Counted from the stretch's first letter, positions 1 through 7,537 are shown. The stretch is DNA of 14,686 bases from Pseudomonadota bacterium (GCA_028067895.1 JAPTUI010000254.1:1-14686), one strand, 5' to 3'. Notes: generated by a model not told the origin, from the letters alone. Numbers and translations: made by a program.

Positions 1-2161
1 GGACATCTGGTCGCGCGCCAATGACCAGGTCGCCAAAGCGATGATGGAGAAGCTGGGCAGCGACGAAGTCCGCGACGCCAAGGGCGCCACGGTTCGCCAG
101 AAGTCCTTCAATTCGATCTTCATGATGGCCGACTCCGGCGCCCGCGGATCCGCGGCGCAGATTCGTCAGCTCGCCGGCATGCGCGGCCTGATGGCGAAGC
201 CGGACGGATCGATCATCGAAACCCCGATCACGGCGAACTTCCGCGAGGGTCTGAACGTTCTGCAGTACTTCATCTCGACGCACGGCGCCCGTAAGGGTCT
301 GGCCGATACGGCCCTGAAGACCGCGAACTCCGGATACCTCACCCGCCGTCTGGTCGACGTGGCGCAGGATTTGGTGGTCACCGAGGTCGATTGCGGCACG
401 CCCCATGGTCTGACCATGAACCCGTTGGTCGAAGGCGGCGACGTCGTCGAGGCACTCGGAGAGCGCGTGCTGGGACGCGTGCTGGCCGATGACGTGCTCA
501 AGCCGGGCTCCGAAGACGTGCTCATCGAGCGCGGCACACTGCTCGATGAGCAGCTGGTGCGGCACCTGGAGCAGGAAGGCGTCGACCAGATCAAGGTTCG
601 TTCGCCCATCACCTGCAAGACCCGCTACGGCGTGTGCGCACAGTGCTACGGGCGCGATCTGGCCCGCGGCCACTTGATCAGCATCGGCGAGGCGGTCGGC
701 GTAATCGCGGCGCAGTCGATCGGTGAGCCGGGGACGCAGCTCACGATGCGTACGTTCCACATCGGCGGCGCGGCATCGCGAGCGGCAGCCGCCAGCAGTG
801 TCGAGGTGCGCAACAAGGGCACCATCCGCTTCCATCGCTTGAAGACCGTGCAGCATGAGAAGGGCCATCTCGTGGCCGCCTCGCGCTCCGGGGAAATCGG
901 CGTGGTGGATGATTTCGGCCGCGAGCGCGAGCGTTACAAGATTCCCTACGGTGCGACGATTACCGTCAAGGAAGGTCACGAAGTCGCTGCCGGGCAGGTG
1001 GTCGCGACCTGGGATCCGCATACCCACCCGGTGGTGACGGAAGTCGCCGGTTTCGTGCGGTTCCAGGACTTCGTCGACGGCCTGACGGTGACGACGCAGG
1101 TCGACGAAGTCACGGGCCTCTCCAGCACCGTGGTGCTCGACACGAAGCAGCGCGGTGGCAAGGATCTGCGCGCTACGATCAAACTGGTCGATGCCAAGGG
1201 CAAGGAAGTCACCTTCGCCAACACCGAGATCCCGGCGGTGTATTCGCTGCCGGCCGGCGCGCTCGTGGCGCTCGAGAACGGTGCACGGGTGTCGGTCGGT
1301 GACGTCATCGCCCGCATCCCGCAGGAGTCCTCCAAGACTCGTGACATCACCGGTGGTCTGCCCCGCGTTGCCGACCTGTTCGAGGCTCGCAAGCCGAAGG
1401 ACCAGGCGATTCTCGCCGAGAAGTCCGGTACGGTGAGCTTCGGCAAGGAGACCAAGGGCAAGCGTCGGCTGATCATCACCAGCGATGACGGCGACAAGTA
1501 CGAAGAGCTGATTCCGAAGTGGCGCCAGCTCAACGTGTTCGAAGGTGAAACGGTCGAGCGTGGTGAGGTCATCGCCGACGGCGAGCCGAACCCGCACGAC
1601 ATCCTGCGCCTGCAGGGCGTCGAGGCGCTGGCGAACTACCTGGTGCGCGAGATTCAGGACGTTTATCGCCTCCAGGGCGTGAAGATCAACGACAAGCACA
1701 TCGAGGTGATCATCCGCCAGATGCTGCGCAAGACCGAGGTGCAGTCCGCGGGCGATACCTCGCTGCTGCGCGGTGAGCAGCTCGATCGGTCCCGTGCCCT
1801 CGACATCAACGATCGGGCGGAACAGGACGGCAAGGAGCTGGCGGCGTTGCAGCCGGTGCTGCTCGGCATCACCAAGGCGTCGCTGGCGACGGAGTCGTTC
1901 ATCTCTGCCGCGTCGTTCCAGGAAACCACTCGCGTGCTGACCGAGGCGGCGGTGCGTGGCCTGGAGGACGATCTGCGCGGCTTGAAGGAGAACGTCATCG
2001 TTGGGCGACTCATCCCGGCCGGGACGGGCTTCGCGACGCACGCTTCGCGGCGGCGCAAGAACGAGGGAACGGAACGGCGCAGCTTCATGGAAGTGGGCGG
2101 TGGCATGCCGGAAGCGGATGACAGCAGCGTCAGCGAGGAGTCGGAAAGTCCGGCAGGCTGA
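1..2161 (+). CDS. rpoC: RNA polymerase beta' subunit, 3' part (partial)
   Basis: This is the C-terminal 719 residues of RpoC, the largest catalytic subunit of RNA polymerase. The frame is open from base 2 and begins [12 protein letters not shown], so the 5' half lies outside the window. Several signatures are visible. The bridge helix follows the [15 protein letters not shown] stretch. The second zinc site has Cys at fragment residues 131, 205, 212 and 215 (CGT, then [17 protein letters not shown]). The trigger loop carries [15 protein letters not shown] at about 245-259. The late motifs [15 protein letters not shown] and [19 protein letters not shown] are also present. The reading is close to E. 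coli RpoC throughout, and the tail ends in an acidic, Ser-rich stretch. I see no frameshift or missing key residue. Identity is certain. A strong hairpin follows the stop codon. Confidence 0.98.
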   Translation, partial: DIWSRANDQVAKAMMEKLGSDEVRDAKGATVRQKSFNSIFMMADSGARGSAAQIRQLAGMRGLMAKPDGSIIETPITANFREGLNVLQYFISTHGARKGLADTALKTANSGYLTRRLVDVAQDLVVTEVDCGTPHGLTMNPLVEGGDVVEALGERVLGRVLADDVLKPGSEDVLIERGTLLDEQLVRHLEQEGVDQIKVRSPITCKTRYGVCAQCYGRDLARGHLISIGEAVGVIAAQSIGEPGTQLTMRTFHIGGAASRAAAASSVEVRNKGTIRFHRLKTVQHEKGHLVAASRSGEIGVVDDFGRERERYKIPYGATITVKEGHEVAAGQVVATWDPHTHPVVTEVAGFVRFQDFVDGLTVTTQVDEVTGLSSTVVLDTKQRGGKDLRATIKLVDAKGKEVTFANTEIPAVYSLPAGALVALENGARVSVGDVIARIPQESSKTRDITGGLPRVADLFEARKPKDQAILAEKSGTVSFGKETKGKRRLIITSDDGDKYEELIPKWRQLNVFEGETVERGEVIADGEPNPHDILRLQGVEALANYLVREIQDVYRLQGVKINDKHIEVIIRQMLRKTEVQSAGDTSLLRGEQLDRSRALDINDRAEQDGKELAALQPVLLGITKASLATESFISAASFQETTRVLTEAAVRGLEDDLRGLKENVIVGRLIPAGTGFATHASRRRKNEGTERRSFMEVGGGMPEADDSSVSEESESPAG

Positions 2162-2179
2162 TCCGGGCGACTGAGCACA

Positions 2180-2221
2180 GCACAGGGCCGGCGCGAGCGA
2201 CAGCTTGCGCCGGCCCTGTGC
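2180..2221. terminator. 19-bp hairpin between rpoC and a convergent gene
   Basis: The arms GCACAGGGCCGGCGC (2180-2194) and GCGCCGGCCCTGTGC (2207-2221) pair perfectly. The helix continues through one G-T wobble and AGC/GCT to a GACA tetraloop (2199-2202), giving about 19 bp. It starts 18 nt after the rpoC stop and ends 11 nt before the 3' end of the convergent minus-strand gene, so it could end transcription in both directions. There is no real T-tract on either side (CTTATGGGG on the plus strand). It may therefore act as a weak intrinsic terminator, a 3'-end stabiliser, or with Rho. Confidence 0.7.
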
Positions 2222-2232
2222 TTATGGGGGCT

Positions 2233-2772
2233 TCAGGGGTTCGGGTGCGCCGTCGGCACGCCGCGCCAATGGCGCACGATACGTCGACCGCCCGCACTGG
2301 TCAGGGACCACAAGGCCTGGAAGATCAGCCAGGCACAGCCGGCGAATATGACGGCAAAGAGCAGTGCGTGGCCGGAGAGGCCGAACGTCGGCACCCAGGC
2401 CGATGCGGTCGCGCGCAGCAGGCCCGGATCCGGGTGCAGCGCCAGATACCATAGTTGGTGGTACAGGCTCCCATGCAGTGCGGCGCTCTCGTTTTGCAAC
2501 TGCTGCACCGAGTGGAGGAGCTGTTCGATCACCGCGCCCTCGGCATGGATCGGCGCGACCGGGCTCGCCAGGTGATACGCGATCAGCTGGTGCAGATGAC
2601 CACCGAAGAACTCATCGGCGATCTTCTGCCACGGGGCAAGGTCGAGGCGGGCCTGATCCAACCGCCCGCCGAGGCGCTGGCGATACTGCGCGATGAACCC
2701 CGGCACCAGCCCGCCCGCCACGACCGCGCAGACGAGCAGGATCCGGTCGATCAGTCCGCGCACGATGAACAT
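2233..2772 (-). CDS. DUF2937-like two-TM membrane protein
   Basis: This 179-residue protein has a hydrophobic helix at about 8-28 (RILLVCAVVAGGLVPGF) and a second at about 135-157 (ALLFAVIFAGCAWLIFQ). Between them is a polar, largely helical segment. The layout matches my recollection of DUF2937, a family of roughly 160-180 residues with no known function: an N-terminal helix followed by a QRLGGRLDQA-type sequence, a long helix, an LALHPDPGLLRAT-type segment, then a second helix. The start is supported by GAGGAGG 7 nt before the ATG. The gene lies 34 nt downstream of the YciI-like gene on the same strand, so the two are probably cotranscribed. The family call is by eye; the membrane topology is clear. 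No function is proposed. Confidence 0.72.
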   Translation of the reverse strand: MFIVRGLIDRILLVCAVVAGGLVPGFIAQYRQRLGGRLDQARLDLAPWQKIADEFFGGHLHQLIAYHLASPVAPIHAEGAVIEQLLHSVQQLQNESAALHGSLYHQLWYLALHPDPGLLRATASAWVPTFGLSGHALLFAVIFAGCAWLIFQALWSLTSAGGRRIVRHWRGVPTAHPNP

Positions 2773-2806
2773 CGGTCAGCCTCCTCGGTGCCTCCCGAGC
2801 GCCCGC

Positions 2807-3106
2807 TCAGGGGGCTTCGGTCTCATCCGCGGCGTCCACCGCCGCGCCGTCGATCCAGGTCGCATCCCAGGCCCATACGGCCATCTCTGACGCACCGGAA
2901 CTGCTCAGCGGATCTGCAGCGGCCACGGCTTCGGCTTCCGGCAGCGAATCGGCGCGGATGACGTAGGCGCCGCCAGACTGATCGAGGAAGGGCCCGTGTG
3001 CGGCGAGCAGCCCACGCAAGCGCAGGGCATCGAGGTAAGCGCGATGCGATGGCAGGACCTCCGGATCAAAATCCGGTGTGCGCAGCGCCAGAATCAGAAA
3101 ATGCAT
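2807..3106 (-). CDS. YciI-like small protein
   Basis: This 99-residue protein fits the YciI family of dimeric ferredoxin-like alpha/beta folds, whose members have a proposed His/Asp active site. It opens MHFLILALRT. His21 lies in LPSHRAYLDAL and Asp42 in HGPFLDQSGGAYVI, matching the family pair. A DSLPEAEAVAAADPL segment follows at about 53-67. The start chosen (ATG at 3106) has GGAG 8 nt upstream. The frame is open further upstream, but that extension is Arg/Pro-rich and unlike the family. The last 15 or so residues are an acidic, Ala-rich tail. It is the first gene of a likely two-gene operon with the DUF2937-like gene. The substrate is unknown; YciI-like domains occur in varied catabolic contexts. 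Confidence 0.82.
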   Translation of the reverse strand: MHFLILALRTPDFDPEVLPSHRAYLDALRLRGLLAAHGPFLDQSGGAYVIRADSLPEAEAVAAADPLSSSGASEMAVWAWDATWIDGAAVDAADETEAP

Positions 3107-3320
3107 CGGCGCGACTCCGTGGGTTGCCGAGATGCGCTGAACTGGACCGGGGCGCTGCACCGCGCGGCCGCTGACCGTGCCGGGTGGCCGCCGCCGCCGT
3201 GGTCGCACCGCCCCCGTTGCTCTCCGCTCACGAGTCTACCGGGTTCGCTGCGGCACGTATCGGGAGCTTGAACGGCAGGGGTCGTGTATCGACCCTCAAT
3301 GCCATTGCGGATGTCCGTCA

Positions 3321-3349
3321 TTGCCTTGCCGTCGAGGCACTGCTATTCT
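3321..3349 (+). promoter_or_regulatory. Predicted sigma-70 promoter with extended -10, for the Nramp-like gene
   Basis: A -35-like TTGCCT (3321-3326), a 17-nt spacer and a -10-like TATTCT (3344-3349) are present. TGC lies directly before the -10, giving an extended -10. The predicted transcription start is near 3356, leaving a leader of about 118 nt before the ATG at 3474. The start point would fall at the edge of the Fur-like dyad. Confidence 0.6.
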
Positions 3350-3354
3350 TTTTG

Positions 3355-3377
3355 CAAATGCGAATCAGTCTTATTTG
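3355..3377. promoter_or_regulatory. Fur-box-like dyad upstream of the Nramp-like gene
   Basis: The 23-bp imperfect inverted repeat is centred on C3366. The outer five pairs CAAAT/ATTTG are perfect, and 8 of 11 pairs match overall. The core AAATGCGAATCAGTCTTATTT resembles ferric-uptake-regulator sites: the central TGxxAATC and the flanking A/T arms fit the 7-1-7 model TGATAATnATTATCA at 9 of 14 arm positions. It overlaps the predicted transcription start, a repressing position. The downstream gene encodes a likely metal transporter, which makes Fur (or Mur) control plausible. A different palindromic repressor such as MntR cannot be excluded. Confidence 0.5.
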
Positions 3378-3473
3378 TATCGCCCCAACTCTGCCGTAAT
3401 GCGGCCACGCGGATGCCTGTCGGGGTACGGCACAGGCTGTCCCGCGGCGCGGACGTGGCTCAGGTGAAGCTCG

Positions 3474-4742
3474 ATGGAATCGACCGCTCGCAATCTCGCC
3501 GCTCCTCCCACCCGAGCAGTGTTGCCCGGCTGGAAGATGTTTCTGGCGGTCATGGGCCCTGGGCTGGTGGTCATGCTGGCCGATACCGACGTGGGCAGCA
3601 TCATCACGGCCGCGCAGAGCGGCGTGCAGTGGGGATACCGGTTGCTGCTGCTGCAGCTGCTGCTGATTCCCGTGCTGTTCGTGGTCCAGGAGCTCACCGT
3701 GCGCCTCGGCATTTTTACCGGCCAGGGCCACGGCGAGCTGATTCGCAAGACTTTCGGCACCGGCTGGGCATGGCTGTCGGTCTGCGGGCTCGGGGTGGCG
3801 ACGGTCGGTGCCCTGGTCACGGAATTCTCCGGCGTTGCGGCCGTCGGAGAGCTGTTTGGTGTCCCACGTGCGCTCAGCCTCGCGCTCACGGTCGCGGCGC
3901 TGCTGACCATCGTGCTCACCGGCAGCTACCGCCGCGTCGAGCGGGTGGCGATCGGACTCGGACTGTTCGAGTTTGCGTTCTTCTTCATTGCCTGGCGCGC
4001 GCATCCGCACGGCGGCGCGATGGTGAGCGGTCTGTTGCACATGCCGCTCGGCAATGACCAGTACCAGTACCTGGTGGCGGCCAACATCGGCGCGGTCATC
4101 ATGCCGTGGATGATCTTCTACCAGCAGTCCGCCGTCGCGGACAAAAAGCTCCAGCCGCACCATTACCGCCATGCCCGCCTGGACACGGCGATCGGCTCGA
4201 TCATCACCCAGGCGGTCATGGCAGCGATCTTGATTGCCGCGGCCGCCACGATCGGTACGCTGCACTCGCACGCCAGCCTGAATTCGATCGGGGACATCAC
4301 CAAGCTGCTGGTGCCATTCCTCGGTGTCGATGTCGGCCGGGTCGTGTTCGGGCTCGGCACGATCGGCGCGGCGCTGGTGGCGGCCATCGTAGCCTCGCTG
4401 GCGAGCGCGTGGGGCTTCGGCGAGGTCACCGGATACCGGCACTCGCTCGAGCACCATCCGCTCGAGGCACCATGGTTCTACGGGATCTATGCCGCCGCGG
4501 TGATCGGCGGGGCGGTGCTGGTCGATCTGGCCCCAAACCTCGTCGAGCTCAATATCGGCGTGGAAGTCATGAATGCGCTCATGCTGCCGCTGGTGCTGGG
4601 GTTCCTGGTGGCGCTCGCCTTCCGCGCGCTGCCGGCGGAACACCGGCTCAAGGGCGCATACGCCTGGGTGGTCGTAGTGATCGCGCTGCTCACCGCAGGG
4701 CTCGGCGTGTACGGTGGCATCACTGGCGCGAACTTCCTCTGA
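3474..4742 (+). CDS. Nramp (SLC11)-superfamily metal transporter, divergent type
   Basis: This 422-residue inner-membrane protein has about 11 hydrophobic helices and the order of landmarks seen in Nramp transporters, which move divalent metals with protons. GPGLVVMLADTDVGS begins TM1 at residues 28-42, and ANIGAVIMPWMIFYQQSAV marks TM6 at about 203-221. The usual TM1 metal motif DPGN is DVGS here (39-42): Asp is kept, Asn is replaced by Ser. In TM6 the Ala and Met that normally contact metal are kept (Ala207, Met210), but the following MPH becomes MPW (210-212). It therefore belongs to a divergent branch, and the symbol mntH is not used. The start has a weak AGGTGA about 9 nt upstream. Mn2+ or Fe2+ uptake is likely from the Fur-like box. 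Selectivity is uncertain because binding residues differ. Confidence 0.85.
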   Translation: MESTARNLAAPPTRAVLPGWKMFLAVMGPGLVVMLADTDVGSIITAAQSGVQWGYRLLLLQLLLIPVLFVVQELTVRLGIFTGQGHGELIRKTFGTGWAWLSVCGLGVATVGALVTEFSGVAAVGELFGVPRALSLALTVAALLTIVLTGSYRRVERVAIGLGLFEFAFFFIAWRAHPHGGAMVSGLLHMPLGNDQYQYLVAANIGAVIMPWMIFYQQSAVADKKLQPHHYRHARLDTAIGSIITQAVMAAILIAAAATIGTLHSHASLNSIGDITKLLVPFLGVDVGRVVFGLGTIGAALVAAIVASLASAWGFGEVTGYRHSLEHHPLEAPWFYGIYAAAVIGGAVLVDLAPNLVELNIGVEVMNALMLPLVLGFLVALAFRALPAEHRLKGAYAWVVVVIALLTAGLGVYGGITGANFL

Positions 4743-4793
4743 GTCCTTGCCGAATCCTGCGATACGCTTCGCTGTAGCCGGGACGTACACCGC

Positions 4794-4822
4794 TTTTCAT
4801 GCCTCGCGCGGCGAGGTATAGT
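4794..4822 (+). promoter_or_regulatory. Predicted promoter of the PadR gene
   Basis: TTTTCA (4794-4799), a 17-nt spacer and TATAGT (4817-4822) form a sigma-70-like promoter. The predicted start point is at or next to A4829, which is the first base of an ATG, so the mRNA may be leaderless. A short dyad CCTCG/CGAGG (4802-4806 and 4812-4816) sits in the spacer and could be an operator. Confidence 0.5.
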
Positions 4823-4828
4823 CCTCTC

Positions 4829-5164
4829 ATGCCCGAGCGCGACCCTACACTCATGAGCGGCGTACCCGAACTGGTGCTGCTGCGGCTGCTGGCGCAACGG
4901 GAGATGTACGGCTACGACATCGCCCGCGCCCTGAAGCTGCTCAGCCACGAGTCGCTCAGTCTCGGCGAGGGGGTGTTGTATCCGGCGCTGCATGCGCTCG
5001 AGGCGCGCGGCCTGCTGCGCTCGCGATCCCGGCAGGTCGACGGCCGAACGCGAATCTACTACCAGGCGACGCCCAAGGGCTGCCGGCGCCTCGAGCGACT
5101 CACCGCGAATTGGCGCCGCATGAGCGAGGGTGTGGAGCGCATTCTGGGAGCACACCATGACTGA
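4829..5164 (+). CDS. PadR-family transcriptional regulator
   Basis: This 111-residue winged-helix protein has typical PadR landmarks: VPELVLLRLLAQREMYGYDIARAL (first helices), LGEGVLYPALHALEARGLLRS (recognition helix) and RTRIYYQATPKGCRRLERL (wing). An in-frame ATG exists at 4799, but it lies inside the predicted promoter. ATG 4829 coincides with the predicted transcription start and is chosen; ATG 4853 is the next option. None has a Shine-Dalgarno site, which fits leaderless translation. The 3' end overlaps the next gene by 8 nt, so the two are translationally linked. PadR proteins often control a neighbouring membrane protein gene with which they are paired. The ligand is unknown, and autoregulation is inferred from family habit and the promoter dyad. 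Confidence 0.9.
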   Translation: MPERDPTLMSGVPELVLLRLLAQREMYGYDIARALKLLSHESLSLGEGVLYPALHALEARGLLRSRSRQVDGRTRIYYQATPKGCRRLERLTANWRRMSEGVERILGAHHD

Positions 5165-5867
5165 GCTGCGTTTTCGCGCGCTGCAGCGCGCACTCATCGA
5201 GCGCGGTATCGCCGCGCGGCACGCACGGCGCGCGGCGCTCGAACTTCAGGCGCATTTCGAGCAGCTGCGAGCGGAGCGGCTCGAGGGCGGCGCGGCACCC
5301 ATGCAGGCCGAACGCGAAGCGCACGAAGCGCTGGGCGGCGACGGGATGCTGATCGAACGCTATGCGGGTCGCGATGAGCTGAAGTCCTGGCTGTGCCGCT
5401 GGCCACTGCTGTGCATTTTCGGGCCGCTCCTGAGCTTCACTGCTGCGAGTATCTCGCTCATGGCGCTGCTGGTGGTGACGCTCGATGCGCTGCACCTCAC
5501 CGGACATCACATGACGGTGCCGGTTCTGGCCGCCGCGGCCGTGAATGCCGCGGTGCAGGTGGGGATGCTGTGGGTGCTGCCGGTAGCCGTGGCGGCGCTG
5601 TTCGGTGTGTGGGCCTGCGATCGCCCGATCCCGGTCGTCGGGCTGATCGGCGGGGCGCTGTTGGCGTGTTTTGCGGCCCGGCTCATGAACGTCGGGCTGA
5701 TGCTGCCCGTGGCCGGCCATCGCGGCAGCGCCTCGATGGGCTTCCGAATCGCGTTTTCCGCGATCGCCGGCGAATTGACACCCGCCCTCATCACAACGGC
5801 CGTGGCACTCGTTCCCTACTTCCTCCTGCGCCATCGCCCACCCCCGGTTCCGTCACTGGACGGCTGA
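5157..5867 (+). CDS. PadR-associated multi-pass membrane protein with helical N-terminal domain
   Basis: This 236-residue protein has two parts. Residues 1-78 are helical, charged and free of membrane segments, with a repeated pattern of RALQRALIERGI, ALELQAHFEQL and AHEALGGDGMLIERYAGRDEL. This resembles the cytoplasmic prefix domain (HAAS or DUF1700-like) found in proteins encoded beside PadR regulators. Residues 82-224 hold four to five hydrophobic helices (about 82-110, 120-152, 157-180, 196-224). The start is at 5157 because GGGAG lies 7 nt upstream and the gene overlaps the PadR stop. The function is not recognised. PadR coupling suggests that it is a regulated target or a partner in signalling. 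The prefix-domain assignment is by eye, with moderate certainty; membrane location is clear. Confidence 0.75.
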   Translation: MTELRFRALQRALIERGIAARHARRAALELQAHFEQLRAERLEGGAAPMQAEREAHEALGGDGMLIERYAGRDELKSWLCRWPLLCIFGPLLSFTAASISLMALLVVTLDALHLTGHHMTVPVLAAAAVNAAVQVGMLWVLPVAVAALFGVWACDRPIPVVGLIGGALLACFAARLMNVGLMLPVAGHRGSASMGFRIAFSAIAGELTPALITTAVALVPYFLLRHRPPPVPSLDG

Positions 5868-6374
5868 GTGGCGCGATGCGCTGAGAACCTCGGCGGCTCG
5901 GAACGCGACGCAGTGTCATGGCCGGAGTGGTGTTGGGGCTGCACGCGGCGCTGATTGGTGTTCTGTGGGCTGCGCACCCCCGGCCGGACTTCGGTTGTGA
6001 TGCGCCCAGGCGTTGCTGCAGCGCCGGTGCCGCTGCCCGCTGAGGCGCGCCGCACCCCCAGTGCGGTGGTTTGCCGCGCTGCGCCATCCGGCGCGCACTC
6101 TGGATGCCCGTCGCGCCTCCCCCAAGGTGATCATCGGTTTCCCCCGCGCAGATTCATTCTTGCGGACGCCGCAGAGGCGTTCCGGGGATGGATGGGGCCC
6201 GGCGGCGACGCATCGCACCCAGATGTCGCGATCCGGCGGCATGGCGGTCGAGCTCAACGAACATTGTCCGATCGATTTCGGGCCGTTCTCCATCCTCGGG
6301 TGTGCGCTCGGTAAGACGTCCATGCCAGGAGACCTGTTCGCATTCATTCGCCACCGATCTGTCGGCGGCCTGCG
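5868..6374. other. 507-bp convergent intergenic region with no convincing gene
   Basis: This region separates the 3' ends of the PadR operon and the methyltransferase gene. Several open frames cross it on both strands, but none has a good ribosome binding site or recognisable family. One possible microprotein runs from 5918 to 6043 on the plus strand (41 residues): a hydrophobic start MAGVVLGLHAALIGVLW, then a Cys-containing tail with CC near the end. No Shine-Dalgarno site supports it. A minus-strand frame (5916-6347) reads as Arg/Pro/Ser-rich low-complexity protein. A decayed gene is possible but not shown. Confidence 0.5.
6350..6369 (-). terminator. 8-bp hairpin just after the methyltransferase gene
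   Basis: GCCACCGA (6350-6357) and TCGGCGGC (6362-6369) pair over 8 bp with one G-T wobble, around a TCTG loop. It lies 5 nt beyond the minus-strand stop codon. No T-tract follows (GAATGAATG), so it may be a 3'-end hairpin rather than a full intrinsic terminator. Confidence 0.35.
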
Positions 6375-7151
6375 TTAGGGCCGGCCTGCCTTGACGAGCC
6401 AGAACAGGCCCGTCTGGAGCACGAAGCTGCCGTCGGCTTCGAGCCCGAGTGCCGCCTGCACCTCGTGCGGTGCGCCGTTCTGCAGCGCCCTGATGGCAGC
6501 GATGGAACGCTCGGGCGTGCGCATGCGCGACACCCACGAGGCGAACTCGATGCGCACCGGCCACTGCCGGTATTCGAGTTCGGTGAAGCGGGCTGCAGCG
6601 AACAACTCGCGCCACTCGCCTACCGAACGGTCACGCACATGGGACGGATCGCGCAGCAGTTCCATCGCTTGAAAGTGCGTATCGACGAGCGGGTCTTCAG
6701 GGGCGATGGCGTCGATGATGAGCGCGTGCCCGCCGGGCGCGAGCACCCGGCTCATTTCCTGCACCGCGGCTGGCAGGCGCGTCCAGTGGTGCGCACTGTA
6801 GCGGGTGCACACGAGCGCGAAACTCTCCTCGGCAAAGGGCAGCGATTCGGCGCTGCCGGAGCGCACCTCGATCTGCTCTAGCCCGCGCGCCGCCGCGCCG
6901 CGTATCACGGCAGCTAGCATGTTCGCGGACGGGTCGAGAGCCACGACGCGCCCGACATGCGCAGCGATTGCAAAGGCCAGATGGCCTGCGCCGCAGCCGA
7001 CATCGAGGGCCCGATGCAGCGTTCCGGGGCACTGGCCGAGGAGTGTCCGGGCGTGCTGCAGATCGGGGCCCGCCGAATGAACTGCGCTGTGCAGGTACGC
7101 CTCGGCGCGCGGATCGAACTGAGTGTGAACGGTCTGCGCGTGGGAACGCAT
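6375..7151 (-). CDS. Class I SAM-dependent methyltransferase
   Basis: This 258-residue soluble protein has a Rossmann-type methyltransferase core (Methyltransf_11-like). Motif I is ALDVGCGAGH (48-57) and the acidic motif II is VALDPS (70-75). A GSAESLPF segment (99-106) binds the adenine side in relatives, ALVCTRYSAHHW follows, and RVLAPGGHALIID (135-147) is the post-motif strand. The fold resembles UbiE-type and small-molecule methyltransferases, and the substrate cannot be read from the sequence. The start is ATG 7151 with GGAGG 6 nt upstream. An upstream TTG at 7157 is rejected because it touches the Shine-Dalgarno. The gene diverges from the aldo/keto reductase operon. A UbiE ortholog is unlikely because its hallmark motifs are not evident. 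Confidence 0.9.
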   Translation of the reverse strand: MRSHAQTVHTQFDPRAEAYLHSAVHSAGPDLQHARTLLGQCPGTLHRALDVGCGAGHLAFAIAAHVGRVVALDPSANMLAAVIRGAAARGLEQIEVRSGSAESLPFAEESFALVCTRYSAHHWTRLPAAVQEMSRVLAPGGHALIIDAIAPEDPLVDTHFQAMELLRDPSHVRDRSVGEWRELFAAARFTELEYRQWPVRIEFASWVSRMRTPERSIAAIRALQNGAPHEVQAALGLEADGSFVLQTGLFWLVKAGRP

Positions 7152-7177
7152 GGACAACCTCCGGGGGTGGCCGGGTC

Positions 7178-7205
7178 AGTATGCGCAGTCTTTACCCGGG
7201 TACAA
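7178..7205 (-). promoter_or_regulatory. Candidate promoter of the methyltransferase gene
   Basis: On the minus strand TTGTAC (7205-7200) and CATACT (7183-7178) are separated by 16 nt. The predicted start is near 7171, leaving a short leader that contains the Shine-Dalgarno. A perfect 10-bp palindrome TACCCGGGTA (7193-7202) overlaps the -35 and spacer and could be an operator. The -35 match is weak. Confidence 0.4.
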
Positions 7206-7279
7206 GTCGGCTCTCGATAGGGTGACTGGGACTGCCCCGGCCGCGACGATCCATGGGACCTCCCCCGAACAGCGGGGCG

Positions 7280-7438
7280 ATGCCCGACGCACGCTCGAAC
7301 CTTCGCGGCGCGCCTTTTCGGCGCCCGCAGCCCGAGCAGCTCCGCCCGGACATCCTTCAGTTCCGACCCGGCCGGCGCAGAGCCCCAGGGCTGCGGCGCG
7401 AGGAGGCCGCGCAGTGGTGCCGCACGAGCGTCGAAGCT
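7280..7438 (+). pseudogene. N-terminal relic of an MmyB-like XRE/HTH regulator
   Basis: The frame from ATG 7280 reads MPDARSNLRGAPFRRPQPEQ, then LRPDILQFRPGRRRAPGLRR, then EEAAQWCRTSVE. This lines up with the start of MmyB-like helix-turn-helix regulators, whose signature is approximately FLRxRRExLRPxxxGLPxGRRRxPGLRREEVAQLAGVSVE. Similarity stops near 7438, before the second HTH helix and the ligand-binding domain, so at most about 50 residues survive. MmyB-like genes commonly sit beside aldo/keto reductase or dehydrogenase genes, as here. The frame stays open and in phase with the downstream aldo/keto reductase, so an N-terminally extended fusion is formally possible. A Shine-Dalgarno before 7538 argues for separate translation. 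The match is by eye and short, though the PGLRREE block is distinctive. Confidence 0.5.
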
Positions 7439-7537
7439 CGCCGTCCTGGTCCCGTAGCCTTCGGTCCGGTCAGCGGTTGCCTGGGCCGCGGGGGCATGCC
7501 AGCCTTGCACCTTCGCGTGAAGTTCAGGAGGCGCATG

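Noticed and set aside
3378..3473. A Mn-responsive riboswitch in the Nramp-like leader
   Set aside because: No yybP-ykoY-type conserved core was recognised, and the Fur-like box explains regulation more simply.
3318..4790. A 490-residue minus-strand frame opposite the Nramp-like gene
   Set aside because: It is Arg/His/Asp/Gln-rich with no family signature, and mirrors third-position GC bias of the real gene on the plus strand.
4799..4828. PadR start at ATG 4799
   Set aside because: This ATG overlaps the predicted -35 and precedes the -10, so it would not be in the transcript.
7253..7537. Aldo/keto reductase start far upstream (7253 or 7280), giving about 440 residues
   Set aside because: The family core starts at the QRLGTT segment and AGGAGG precedes 7538. 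The extension is better read as an HTH relic.
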